From positions 558,001-622,000 of the forward strand of contig NC_037312.1 in assembly GCF_000143535.2 (NCBI RefSeq): a DNA stretch of 64,000 nucleotides, given 5' to 3'. Below, one piece after another: positions 37,061-48,437 of this stretch (position 1 is the first letter of the stretch; each line of letters begins with the position of its first letter). Origin of the DNA: Botrytis cinerea B05.10. Taxonomy: Eukaryota > Ascomycota > Leotiomycetes > Helotiales > Sclerotiniaceae. Below the pieces are notes generated by a model. The model saw nothing but the letters and a program-made list of their open reading frames with translations, searched no databases and was not told the DNA's origin. The translations under genes and the position numbers were made by a program.

Positions 37061-40000
37061 TTAACCAATGGAGCCCGAAAATCTCAGGTTAATATGTCTC
37101 CCACGCGGGCCATTCCATTCCTCATGATAAGAATATACTCTATTTCCCCCCTTTCTCCTTTCCCTTTCCCTTTCCCTTTCCCTTTCCCTTTCCCTTTCCC
37201 TTTCCCTTTCCCTTTCCCAATCTTCCTCTTCTCGCCTTTTGTCCTTCATCCTTTTCTCTTCCAGCCTTTCATCTTCCCGCTTTTTCTTCTCCTCCCTTCC
37301 CTTGAGCCACTTCTCCTCCCTCGCGTGCTTTCTCTTGCGTGTTCTTCCTCTTTGCTCTTTCCTGAGACGTATGGCCATGTCCATAATTCCCGTTTTCAAA
37401 CTTTTCTTTTTTGGCGCTGCTGTTTGTGGGTGCGGGTGTGGATGCATACTCGAGGTTGAAGTCCTACCATCGGCGGGTGGAAGTTGAGCAAAGGAGATAA
37501 ATTGATTCCCGGCACTTGATTCGGCGCCGGAGCGAGAGTCTAAGGAGCGAGACTCATGTTTGCGACTGCGGATGGAGTCTGGGTGTCTATCGGTATATCT
37601 CTCGTATTCTGAGAGTGCGAGACTTCTAGCAGTGCGAGGTTGGTTACTGCTAGCACGACTGTGAGTAGAGTGAGATCTGGAAATTATATCTCTTTGTGAT
37701 TCGTAGGAAGAGTGATATACAGTTTTTGATGAAGTGTCTTTTCGTTTCTTTGCAAGTGGAACTATTGTTATACGGAGTGGTGTGGAGTTCGGTTTTGAGA
37801 GATAGTTTCCATCACTTTTCTCTACGAGTTCCCATATCTCACCTTTGTTTTGGGCCAAGAAGACTTGGCTACCTAGTTTGTTTACTAATTCGCGTAGTCC
37901 GCGTAGGATACTTATATATGCCACTTTATCGCTAAGCCTATTACGAATGGATACCGAGGGATAGTAACGACGAAGACCACTGTCTCTAGATTTGGGAAGC
38001 AGATCTTAGCAATACATTAGCGTTTTTACAACATGACGACCTTGAGTTGCGGGGTTCGAATACTTACAAGTCTTGATCCTGCATCTTTTATGGGTACATG
38101 AGTCTTTTGGAGTTCCAAGAGGCGCATCACATAGATTGGACAAGCTTGATACAAAAGATTTCACACCCGCTCCGGTGTTACTTGAGTAAGGGTCGATTTC
38201 AATCACTAAATTTCCGTCTTGCTCGGTGAGTGTGCCTTGCTTCTTCGGTTCTTTCGCGCTGATAGGTATGATGATATTTTCTGAGAGTAAAATATCGGCT
38301 ATTTCATCCCACCATAGACTCAACGATGTATCATTTATTAGCTCATGTCCGTAGTCTATGATGCTATTTCAGTAACCTTCCACGCTATACAAATACGAGA
38401 GTAATATCTTACATTCAACAATTTGATTAATTCCGTGGATACCTATCAATGAAGAATTATTTGATTCAGGTCTACCACTCCAAATCTTCGTCGAATGTGG
38501 GCTTTCAGCAAGGGAATGTGTGTAGCCAAACAAAGGACTTGGAATTGGTTTTTGCGAGCGAATCTTCCCCACTTTTGAATTACCGTCGCTAACAGTGCTA
38601 CTTGAACTTCCATTGCCGCTCTCGCTCTCCGGTCTCTTGTGGCGGGAGTGGAATTGGGAGTGAGAACGGGAGCGGGATCGGGAGCGTTCTTGTTCCTTTG
38701 ATTCATCATTACTGATTTTCTCAACGGTAAGGTGACCCTTTTCAGCTCCTTCCTCCTCGCGCCAACCAAGTTTCCAGTGACTTTCGTTTTGTGCATTCCT
38801 TTGAAACTTACTGGTAGTCTCAAGTTTCCCTTGTACCTCTTGGTAACTTTGGTTAGTGGTATTGTTGAGAATCAAAACTTTCTTGTTGCTCGACGTGTGG
38901 TCTCAATTATTTGTCAGTAGACGCTTATGCCATATAGACAAGCATTCAACGCTTTGAAATATAAGGTGAACTTACACGGCATTATCTTACCGCTAGGATG
39001 ATATTTTGAAATGGAAAAGTAGGTCCTTCCAGTACTACTTTTTTCTTCTGTCATTCGCCAGTAGGCCCACTAAAATGTTGGTTGGTCAATAGAAGTAATA
39101 ATAGAGTCTAAAGGGATAATATTATCGAGTAATTGAGATAGAAGAATGAGAATTGAGGCCTGGGAGAATTTTCGATTGTGCTTACTTTTTTTTCCTGGGG
39201 GCCAATCTGTCTGAATGAGAAATAGTCGCGAAACAATTTACCCAAGGTCACCTCATCCAAGTTTACTTTGCAGTCGTTGAAGACCTGAAAGTTGCAGTTT
39301 CTGAATTTATCTAAACATTTGCGTTAGAAGTGCTCCTGTCAATAAACTCCCGAAAGTGTATCTCGCTGGAACAGCAACTCACATGGTAAAGTAAAACCAC
39401 TCTTGATTGTCTTGATTATCTCAGTTCTAGCAGCCCAAGGCAGATCATTTTCGACTTTAGTTTTAGCCCAATCATCGAGATTTTTACGTTCATCAAGCTT
39501 GTATTTTCCATTTTCTTCAACATACGTCCAGTCTCCCTCCATAGTCTTGGAATTAGGCCTTTTGTGTACAAATAGCTCTCTCGCCTTATTCAGAATGCCT
39601 TCTCGAGCATTTGAATTACTCGTTTTGTTAAAAACATATCCAGAGCCGAGCAAAGTGTTATCTATATATTCAGGGCACATCAGTCAAACCAAGATTGTAT
39701 ACATTGGGTGCTAATGTTGACTCACATTGCATCCATGTTCCTCGTGGATGGTCACGACCTTTCGGTCGCCTTTCTCCGTCTGACAATTGTTAGCAAAGCG
39801 TTGCAATAATATGAGTTTCCTCAATCATACATACCGACATCGTATGTATAGAGTTGTGCTATATTATTTCTCTGATCCACTGTCCACTTGATGGTAAGGC
39901 TCGTATTTTCATGACTGAACCATTTTTCCTTGTCGGCTTCCGGCCGTGCTTCATCTTCATCATAAATGACCCCGATCAACTCCTTAACTAAAGACGCTTT

Positions 40001-40238
40001 CATTGAGCTCCAGGAGATATTTCGAACTTGAATGTAAATCTTGCTTTCATTATCCTTACCACCTCGCCAATAGCTCTTGTAAGTATCTGATGATCAACAG
40101 ATGCCCACGGTCAGTCAATAGAGCTTCGGAAGTGTTAGACCATAGCAACTCACAAGTTCTGGTAGCATTTCTTTGCTGCTCGGCGGTGCCCACCTTCTCT
40201 GAGTGATGAACATCCTCGTCATCATGATGCGACGGCAT
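37061..40238 (-). CDS. Uncharacterised nine-exon protein (869 aa)
   Basis: I do not recognise a family. Exons: 40238-40154, 40086-39835, 39779-39726, 39661-39383, 39310-39186, 39069-38976, 38901-38413, 38355-38068, 38004-37061. Introns are 55-116 bp with GTAAGT/GTGAGT/GTATGT donors, and the sum is 2610 nt, exactly 870 codons. Residues 1-300 look globular, with many Trp/Tyr (KSYWRGGKD, GDWTYVEENGKY, TYFSISKYHP). Residues 300-440 are hydrophilic with an Arg/Ser run (RSRSRSHS). Residues 440-620 are globular again (ELINDTSLSLWWDEIADIL; ISILRGLRELVNKLGSQVFLA; EIWELVEKSDGNYLSKPNS). The C-terminal 200 residues are very basic and end with an Arg-Glu dipeptide run coded by a hexamer repeat. There is no signal peptide or membrane segment. 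Several small exons make fusion of two real genes possible, though no internal stop or phase clash supports that. Confidence 0.7.
37158..37218. repeat. CCCTTT hexamer repeat inside coding sequence
   Basis: Ten copies of CCCTTT, read on the minus strand as alternating Arg-Glu at about residues 817-838 of the nine-exon protein. The unit length keeps frame whatever the copy number. Confidence 0.9.
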
Positions 40239-41828
40239 GTTGAAAATATCTAGTGCTAGATGCTAATCTCTTCAGCACTGCAGACAGATACTGGAGTTAC
40301 AGATAAAATATGATTGAAGAGGAAGACACGGAGGTATACTAACATTATAATGGACACAGGTTTTTCCAACAAGACCTTTGAATTGGGCTCCGCGGTTCTT
40401 GTGCATTCGTTCTCCAGTTAGGCTCAGAGACCTGTTTACATTCAGATTACAAGTCTATCCCCGTTGATCCTGGTGGCGCAATGATTACCCCAAGGGCTCA
40501 CTGACCCTACGGCCGCATTAAAGTCAAGGTATAATCCTTTTGAAAAGCTTCATGAAATTGTTTCGGTCGGCTTCTCCGGTATAATGTATATGGGGCTCAA
40601 AAATGGTACTGGAAGTCAGCATTCCCATCTATGATGTGGTTTTAGCATGATACACTAGGGTTCTGCAATTAAAACATTGGCGTTGTAAAGTCGGGGTCAG
40701 AATTGACTACATTGTACAAAGGTTTGACGTGAGAGTTGAGGTCCAATGTGGTCTTATACTGCCCTCAGTCAAAGCGAAAGCATCCTTTGCTACCGACCAT
40801 ATGGGTTGACCTCAAATGGTTCTTTCGGCTGTACAAGAAAAATCGCCAGTGAAACGCTAGGCTCCAACTTCACTCATCATCAAAATTGACTCTCAAATTC
40901 TGACGAGACCGGTTCGTGCCAGCACCTCGGAGGTATCACAGATATATCGATCAAAGCTGAGAAACTTCAAGCACTTAGATAATGTGACATGAATCTCGAA
41001 ATGCGCTTTCCAAACTAAGAGTCGGCACTGCAGCACAGGATGCGAGATAGGAACCGGTCGAACTCTGGTCATTCTGTTCAAGCGCGCGGCTCACACTGTG
41101 TCGACCGACCAGACCGGACGATACGAGCAGACTGGCTCTTTCACTGTTGGTTCTCCCAAACCCTAAGAGCTTTCGCTTGCTACTATGGCAAACGATTGTG
41201 TGTATGTTCATCATTATTCATAGACGCCTCTATCGTTTGATGTCCTCCGGTGCTGACGATATTGATGAACACTAGCCTCAATTCAATGCCATCTTTACAC
41301 TTGTAAATCTATTGGCAAAGGCCAGCAAGGATAAAGCTACTAAAGAACGATGGTGTGCAGTTGAATTCTCTAATGTCGGCGAGTAGTCTCGTTGTGCATC
41401 TTGATCCAAAAAATGCAACCGCAAATGATGAGTGACTTTACAATTTGAGAGTGGCTGATGACTAACCTATCATGATCGGTACGTCAATGCGTAAGCCACA
41501 CCTTGAATCACCAGGTGAACGCTTGCTGAAAGCTTTTTCAGGACGTGATTTGATGGTGGCTTACGCATCAGGCTCTTCTCTTCAACATCACCACCCCGCA
41601 CCTTATCGTTCTCTTATCGCTTTCTCCTCCCAGCTCCCCTGGACGAAAGTAAACAAAATCAGGACAGGAATACCTTCACACCAACAAGGAAGATAACTCG
41701 AACACGGATTGTCTATTGAAACGAACTTTGAATCACCTAGGTAACCTTAGCTCTACGTTTCTTCAGATACTCTTCCCGACGCTTGATCAACACGTCAAAC
41801 AAGCCGGAAGCACCAAACATTCCACACA
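40239..41828. other. Divergent promoter region, nine-exon gene / DUF4202 gene
   Basis: About 1.6 kb with no recognisable gene. It contains a hairpin-forming inverted repeat at 41487-41568, listed separately. Open frames here are short and lack protein character. Confidence 0.55.
41487..41568. repeat. Nested inverted repeat (hairpin), 82 bp
   Basis: Perfect 13-bp outer arms ATGCGTAAGCCAC (41487-41499) and GTGGCTTACGCAT (41556-41568) flank a second pair, AATCAC/GTGATT, and an inner CTGAAA/TTTCAG stem. It lies about 260 bp upstream of the DUF4202 start codon. It could be a cruciform, a binding site or the relic of a miniature element; no target-site duplication is evident. Confidence 0.7.
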
Positions 41829-42413
41829 ATGGCGGCGGAAAATTACGACGCTGCAATCACTTTGATCGATGAAGCTCATGCTTTAGACCCAAATATCAGC
41901 ACAATAAATGGCGAGAGTGTACCATACGAGCTTCACTATGCCCAAAAAATGACGCATTATCTCTCTCTCCGCGCTCCCGATGCTTCTCCCATCCTCAAAG
42001 TTGCCATCCGAGCACAGCATTTTCGACGCTGGGAAGTACCACGATCCTCCTACCCGATGACCAAACCCGGGTATCTGAACTGGAGGTCCTTTCTCAAGAA
42101 ACGCCAGGCTGATCTCGCATCTGCGATATGTGTGGGTTGCAATTTTACAAGTGAGGAAGCAGAGGAAGTGGCTAGGTTGATAAGGAAAGAGGATCTGAAG
42201 AAAAATGAGGAGACGCAGATCTTGGAGGATGTTGCTTGTCTAGTGTTTCTGGACGATCAGTTTGATGCCTTTGAGAAGGGTCATGATGAAGAGAAAATCA
42301 TCTCGATTTTGAGAAAGACTTGGGGGAAGATGAGTGAGGAGGGACATCGTTTGGCGTTGCAGATACCGATGAGCGACACCAGTAAGAGTTTGATTCAGAA
42401 GGCTTTGGGATAG
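41829..42413 (+). CDS. DUF4202 family protein
   Basis: Single-exon gene, 194 aa, matching the whole length of the DUF4202 family, found in bacteria and fungi without a settled function. Family landmarks are DEAHALDPN near the start, ELHYAQKMTHYL, LKVAIRAQHFRRWEVPRSSYPMTKPGYLNWRSFLKK (about 57-92) with its conserved His-x2-Arg-Trp, LEDVACLVFLDDQFDAF and KTWGKMSEEGHRLAL. The conserved His, Arg, Glu and Asp residues suggest an enzyme active site, but this is inference. The protein has no signal peptide, so it is probably cytosolic. It starts at the first ATG after a GC-richer leader (CACAATGGCGG). Confidence 0.9.
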   Translation: MAAENYDAAITLIDEAHALDPNISTINGESVPYELHYAQKMTHYLSLRAPDASPILKVAIRAQHFRRWEVPRSSYPMTKPGYLNWRSFLKKRQADLASAICVGCNFTSEEAEEVARLIRKEDLKKNEETQILEDVACLVFLDDQFDAFEKGHDEEKIISILRKTWGKMSEEGHRLALQIPMSDTSKSLIQKALG

Positions 42414-42881
42414 TTCGGAATTTATGGGAACAGTGATGGAGTGATATAAGCTCAAAGTTGTGGTGTAAATACTTGTTTATGTGTTAGTATATTGATTTTG
42501 GCTAAGCAGGCTACAAAAGACCGGAATGGGCTGGGTTGGTGTAGGTTAACACTCCATGGCGAAGGGGCAAATGTACTGATTACTGGTGTCTAAAAATGTC
42601 ACAAACAAACTGATCAGAATTATGGATTGGAACAAACAACAGACGATATCTCCACAGCTTAAGTTTGTACTTTTGAGAAGAGATCAAAGTCGCTGTTATT
42701 GACATTGAGATTGTGGTGTCAACTATGTGATGTATCTACAGTATATCTATAGGCGGCATGTTCAAGTGAGCAGTCCTCTATGTCTGGTTGCTTTTACATT
42801 TCTCTCGGTACACTGTCGGATCCATAACACCATTCTATTGCCGCTTTCGCTTCGACTTCTATAGATACCTCCTTTCCCTTT
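42414..42881. other. Short intergenic region between convergent genes
   Basis: 468 bp between the 3' ends of the DUF4202 gene (+) and the coiled-coil gene (-). Nothing notable seen. Confidence 0.6.
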
Positions 42882-44077
42882 CTACATATCCACCTTCACC
42901 ACTTCAGCGATCTTCTGCAATTTGTCATAGGTTAACAGACCATGAACACCCAACCACTGAGCCCACTCCTCTTCCGTTGCCCCAAACATACGTTTTCCAC
43001 AGACGGGTGGCATCTTTTTTACTTGGAACAACAAGTGCCGTAGTTCGGGGCCTGTGAGGCCATCATCATTAGAATCATAGATCCACTCCTTGCAAGTGTC
43101 GGAGTCCCATTCTTCCATCTTCTGATACTTGAACTCGCCAGGCACATAGAAGGGATTGTCTTCCATAGAATGGTCAACCTCTTGGGAGACGACGGGTAAG
43201 GTGCATTCCTTGGTGGGTTCTTCTTCGTCGGATTGTGCGGGTTGTCTGGGTTGTGCTACAGATTCTTCCATCTGCGTAGATTTTCCCGGTCGTTCTCTTT
43301 CTTGCTCCTTGACTATGTCGTCCAGTGTCGTCCACTTGGGGAATTGTAATACCTCTTCTCCTGGCATTGACAATTGCAAGTCCAGTGCTTTCATCTTTGA
43401 CTTCAACTGTTCTATCTGATTATCTTTCTCGTGTTTCGCCAAGGCATCTTTATAACGGCATTCCTCATCTAGGCGTAACAGCATCTCCCAAAGTGGTTGG
43501 CCATCCTTCACTAACTGGTGTTCATCTTTCGGGCATCTCCGGTCAAAATCTTCTACTTCAGCCTCAATTCTCTTATTTCTCCGCTTGTACTCGGTTTTAA
43601 TATGGCTTATTTCATTTTCAATCTCCTTTTTTTCAATTTTTATTTTCTCCTTCAAGATTTTCTTCTCCTCTTGGATTTTCTTTTCGGTCTCCCTCAGCTT
43701 TTCCTTCGATATCTTTCTCTCTTCGGCTCTGATCTTCTTTTCCATTTTTCTCTCGTTCTCTTTCTTCTCTTTCTCGATTTTCTCATTCTCCTTGATCCTC
43801 TTCTTGCTCTCTTTCTCCTGCTCCTTTTCTGTTTTCTCCTCCTGTGTATTCAAATCTGGCTTTGACTTTGAGAATTTGAATTTTGAAACCAACGATTCTT
43901 TGGCCGGCTTCTCATGAACTTTCTCGGAGCTCTTCTCGTAACCTAATATGTATGAGTTAATTTTTTAGTTCATGATTTACTATTAGAATTCTTACAGGTT
44001 TCTTGAAGGAGGCCTTGCTTTGCATCATTGCTTCCTCGTTGACCACTTCCTCTTGGTTGGAAACTTGCTTCCGACAT
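42882..44077 (-). CDS. Lys/Glu-rich coiled-coil protein, uncharacterised
   Basis: Exons 44077-43996 and 43942-42882 (53-bp intron); 380 aa. Residues 50-165 are an almost continuous Lys/Glu helix (for example KERKISKEKLRETEKKIQ-like runs) predicted to form a long coiled coil. This is followed by a region with RRCPKDEHQL and a Pro/Glu-rich linker. The C-terminal 75 residues are compact: EEWDSDTCKEWIYDS, LRHLLFQVKK, GATEEEWAQWLGVHGLLTYDKLQKIAEVVK. The spacing of Trp and Leu is loosely SAM-domain-like, which is only a guess. An in-frame upstream ATG at 44104 would add nine residues. No family recognised, no signal peptide. Confidence 0.75.
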
Positions 44078-44104
44078 CGCTACGTTGATGGGCACTATGG
44101 GCAT

Positions 44105-45673
44105 ATTGGTGTCGACGATATTGAGAATTAAGATTAAAAGTTCAGAGGTGTCTATTTGTCTGTCTGTGTGTGTGTGCATGTAAATGATGGTAAACTGGTG
44201 AGAGAAGTCCAAATTGTGTTTTGGATGACAGTGGGAGGTGGGAGTAAGGTAGAAAGGTAGAGAGGGATATGCTATAAGAGCTAGGTAAGTATTTCACAGT
44301 AGGTCCCTCTGCCCACCGTTTTTCAGTCTGCTAGTCCAGTTTTTATTTCCAGAGAACTTATCCTTCTATGATGTAGTGGAGTGCTAATCAATGCAATTCT
44401 GATGGAAAATCCATTTCGAGTTCCAAAATTCGATATTTCCTCAATTCAAAGTTCATCATTATTTCTGAAAGTTCACCAATGAAATCCATCTCCAGGTTTT
44501 AACGTTTCACTTAAAAGACTAACCACACATACTAGCTAGGATTGGTGGCACATGCACAACATAACGGGCCCGTAGCGTCTTGCTTAGTTGACCTGCTCGA
44601 TTAAAATTGCCTGGGTTCGTTGATGACGGTTTCTTCACTTTTTTGGCGAAAGTTAATTTTTGATATCTGGTTTCGAATTTTCGAGATGTTGGGTCTTCTA
44701 TTTGAGGGTTTCTTACGGTCGTGGGAGATATTCACAAGTCGATAGGCGGGAGACTATTTTGCTCGTTTTGTATTCTATGACTTTGGATGAGATTTTCTGG
44801 CAATCAAAAATATGTTATTGCAAAAGATATCGAAAGTTCGTGATGGAATCGGAAGGGGGAGGTTGCCAAGATGTGGGGGGGTATCGCTAAACGTCATAGA
44901 TTGTTTCCTGACGATCATTGATCATGGCATTTTACAATTGCCATGAATATGAAAAGAAATGGACTCGATTTCGAGTTAGCGGGTTCAACTGTGGGTCTAC
45001 ATAATAGTCGCTGTGGTAACAAAGACAACTCCTCTTCACAGTTACCGCTAGGAGCCTTTCGACGTATGTATGTTATGATATTCTCGGGATGTCATTAATG
45101 GAAATCGCCTAGGTAATGTTCAGATCGGCTTCATTTCACAAGCAAGTTCCTCGCGTAAGCCAAAAGAACATTAGAGATTGTAAAATGGCTATCTGAATAA
45201 CTTGTCTTATGATCTCAAACCTACGCACTTCAACAGCGGAGTTTTCTTGGCCAACGAAGCGTGCACTCATTTATATCCTCCTGATCTCGACCATACCAAC
45301 CAGCGCTTTTACAGAGTCTCGTGCCCTTCCTACTACCATCCATTAAAGGCAAAATCTGGCACACGAGACCAAAGGCGAAGTCAGAAATGCTGAATAAAGA
45401 AAAAAAAAACCCCCCTCATGAACGGTTGATCTTCAATATCCCATATGCTCAGTATTTAGAAATGAGGCAGTCGGTTATCATCTCCTTTCTATTATCACCC
45501 CCGGCTTATGTGAAAACGGCATCAAAACCAATAGCTGATGCGAAAACATATCAAAAACTCGCATTCCAATCTCAACGTTGATTTCCCTCCAAAACAAATC
45601 ACCCAAATAAAGTCAATCAAGATCAACCTTCTCTCATCTCCGTCTGAGAATTTGCCTACCAACCACCCCCCAA
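44105..45673. other. Spacer without recognisable gene
   Basis: About 1.6 kb. It holds the upstream region of the coiled-coil gene and the 3' flank of the Myb-like gene. Open frames at 44660-44890 and 45202-45581 lack protein character and are bounded by AT-rich DNA. No RNA genes or mobile elements seen. Confidence 0.5.
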
Positions 45674-47227
45674 TTAAGCAAGTCCGTCCTTCTTGAACTT
45701 TCGCTCAATAAGTTCAGCCTTGATCATTCTTCCAGTATAATTAAAGAACCCAGCTTGCAATTGCAACCATTGAGTACTCCTATGCTTCTCCATCAGGTAC
45801 TCCAAAGTTTCGCAATCTTCCGCTGACCATATTTTATCCGGTCGAAGATGTCCCTGCGGATTTCCATGACCATTTTTCTGGCCACGCTCTTCCTGTTCTT
45901 CATCCTCATCATCTCTATCTTTGTCAAGTTCTCCATAAGACTTACGCTTCTTTTTCTTTTCTTGTTTTGGAACAGATGCAGCGGAACTCTTAGATTTGGG
46001 TTGATGGTAAGGACAATCTGGTGAGATGTAGATTTCCTCTTCCGTATCTTCGTTGTCGGCTGGTGCGGTACACTTGGTCTTCTTGTTCTTCTCGACCTGC
46101 TTGGGCTTTTCTTCTGCCTGTGCCTCTTCCCCTTTGTCCTCGGTCTTTTCTTGTTCTTGCAACAGTTTGTATCTTGCTACCACTTCTTTTTTGCCGGTCC
46201 CCAATTCCCCAGAAATTTCCTTCCAGGTCTTGTTTTCCTTCTTCATGGCCATGAGTTTGGAGTCTTGTTCTTTGGTCCATTCATTCCCGTCGACAGGTTC
46301 TACCTTCTCATCTTTTTTGTCTTCTTTAACCTCGATAGATTCTTCGGTAGCCTTTTCGGTAGGTTTATCGGAAATAGAAGGGGTCTTCTCTTTTGAAGCT
46401 GTGTCTGTGACTGTGGTGTCAGCGCTTGATTCCTCGAGTTTAGTAGTAGTAGATTCTGGGACATCCTCGCCTTTGGATGTTTTTTTGACATCTTTACCTT
46501 TCTTTTCATCCTTACCCTTGTCCTTGTCTTCCTTTTCATTAACTTCGACCTCGATAATAATGACTTCCGGTTCGGGTTTCTTGTCTTTATCTTTATCTTC
46601 GGTGCTTGGGACGGCAGCTATTGCGATGATAACATCAGCTTTGGGCTCTTCACCCTTTGGTTTCGACTCCTCAGCCTTCTCCTCGACCGCCTTCACCACC
46701 TCTTCTTTGCCCTCTCCATCTTTCTGCAAAGTCAATGCATGCTCACCCTTATCACCATCATCGGTCTTCTTAACCTCACCCACTTCTGCCTTCTTCTCAT
46801 CCTTCATTTCCTCCTTGTTTTCTGCCTTCTTCTCCGCCTTACCCTCCTCCACAACCGTCTCCAATACTTCCTCTGAAATCTTCGCCTTAACACTCGCACT
46901 CCTGCTTCGCCCATGCCCGTTTTTCTTGCTGACTTTCCTCACAACCAGCATTTCCACTTCTCCCACCATTCCATCTTGTTCGCGATCCTCCAGAATAACA
47001 ATATTTCTCCCATTTTTATCCTTCGTAGCTGTTGCTCTGATACGACTATCAGTTCTCTGGCGCGTGGCTGCAGGAACAACAGTATCCGGATTGGGAGAAT
47101 TGATGGAGAGGAGTGAGCCACCCAGAACCCAGCCTGTAAAGGAGACGTGGATTTTACCCTTTGTTTTTGGTTTTGCGAGAGCACTGGTAAGGGCAGGCTG
47201 GGTGGGAGTTGGTGATGGTGGTGGCAT
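45674..47227 (-). CDS. Myb/SANT-like domain protein, highly charged
   Basis: Single-exon gene, 517 aa. The N-terminal 110 residues look folded (GKIHVSFTGWVLGGSLLSIN, GRNIVILEDREQDGMVGEVEMLVVRKV). Residues 110-310 are a Lys/Glu/Asp-rich disordered stretch. A Myb/SANT-like segment follows at about 314-357: WTKEQDSKLMAMKKENKTWKEIS followed by a KKEVVARY third helix. A second related segment lies at about 464-515: WSAEDCETLEYLMEKHRSTQWLQLQ and a helix rich in Arg/Lys. A Lys-rich KKKKRKSYG block between them may be a nuclear signal. A nuclear or chromatin role is inferred from these segments. A 419-residue antisense frame across this gene is a by-product of its biased codons. Confidence 0.85.
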   Translation of the reverse strand: MPPPSPTPTQPALTSALAKPKTKGKIHVSFTGWVLGGSLLSINSPNPDTVVPAATRQRTDSRIRATATKDKNGRNIVILEDREQDGMVGEVEMLVVRKVSKKNGHGRSRSASVKAKISEEVLETVVEEGKAEKKAENKEEMKDEKKAEVGEVKKTDDGDKGEHALTLQKDGEGKEEVVKAVEEKAEESKPKGEEPKADVIIAIAAVPSTEDKDKDKKPEPEVIIIEVEVNEKEDKDKGKDEKKGKDVKKTSKGEDVPESTTTKLEESSADTTVTDTASKEKTPSISDKPTEKATEESIEVKEDKKDEKVEPVDGNEWTKEQDSKLMAMKKENKTWKEISGELGTGKKEVVARYKLLQEQEKTEDKGEEAQAEEKPKQVEKNKKTKCTAPADNEDTEEEIYISPDCPYHQPKSKSSAASVPKQEKKKKRKSYGELDKDRDDEDEEQEERGQKNGHGNPQGHLRPDKIWSAEDCETLEYLMEKHRSTQWLQLQAGFFNYTGRMIKAELIERKFKKDGLA

Positions 47228-48437
47228 GTTGGTTGCTGCAGAGTTTTATTCAGGTGGTTGTTTTCTTCGATTTCAATTTTGGTTATTAGTTGAGATGGAA
47301 GATCGAAGATGAGATAACACCTGTTATTGCCAAAAGCAAGAGGATGAAAAAGATTTCTCATAAAGCTTCGTTGTATTGAATGAAGCGTAGTAGAAATCGC
47401 GCGACGAAGATTGTCCCAAGAATTGCTATCTCGAAGATTATTGCAAGTGCTATTGTCTCCGGCATCAAAATGCGGGTCTGAGTTTGAGAAAGATTTTGTG
47501 TTTTGATTGATGGTGAGGTAGCCAAGAAAGAGAGAGTTGAGAAGGGTTTTTGGGTGAATAGAATTATTTATTCGTTACTGAGGCAATAAAGATTTTCATT
47601 CAATATTGTTGCGAAGAAGAGACGGGAGTAAGGTGTTTACTAAAGTGTCTATTCGTCTTTTCTTTGCATATGGTTGTTGTGGTAGAGTGAAAAGGCCATG
47701 GGGTAATTAAAAGGAAGTGGAAAATTGTGAACTGAAATATATATATATATAAATTGCTCTTGGTATTTAGAATTCTTAAACTTGTATGCCTGTCTAGTTA
47801 TGGGTTGGAAGATATCGGCCGGGTGACGAGCAACATTGATTGAAGTTTTTGAAAACAAAAATTTATATGTATCTTGTGAAGAGTGATGAAAGTGAAGTTT
47901 GGACAAGAGTGAAAGAAATTGCAACCTCTATATGAGATATGGAATATAAATACATGTGGAAATCATGATTTTGCCAATTATAAAACAATTGGTGTCAAAT
48001 ATCAATAAGGAGGATAGAGTTTCCATAGAGAAGAGGCAGAGATATAATTTGGGATGGCTACTTCATTTGTGTCATGAAAAGCTGTTCATGAAGGACTGTA
48101 TCTTCTTCAGACTCATTCATGATCTTTTTCGCTATTTTAGCATGTTGGTAGTAACACCTGTTGAGATGTGCCAAATGGAATATAACATAGCCAAGAGGCC
48201 ATCTACCAATAAGCTGGGCCTGCCAAAAGCCATCAACTGAATGAAGACTCTAATATCTAGAGATATCCCCATGAGACACTGTACTCAATGGAAATTCATT
48301 TCATGACAATGATAGACTTTGAAGATCTTTAGGGCCTGCTAGTTCGCAGAGAGACCTGAAGAGTGTTGAGATTAAGCATTGCGGTATTTCAAATTGGTGA
48401 CGGTGTACTTACCAGTGTGCTGTATAAATGGAAGAAA

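Noticed and set aside
38052..38062. GGGTTCGAAT, similar to a tRNA B box
   Set aside because: It lies in an intron of the nine-exon gene, with no A box or cloverleaf around it.
43518..43917. Plus-strand Phe/Leu/Ser-rich frames resembling membrane proteins
   Set aside because: Antisense of the Lys/Glu coiled coil; Lys/Glu codons read backwards give Phe/Leu/Ser.
46053..47312. 419-residue plus-strand open frame opposite the Myb-like gene
   Set aside because: Ser/Leu/Phe-rich translation mirrors the Lys/Glu codons of the sense gene; it has no family features and spans the sense start.
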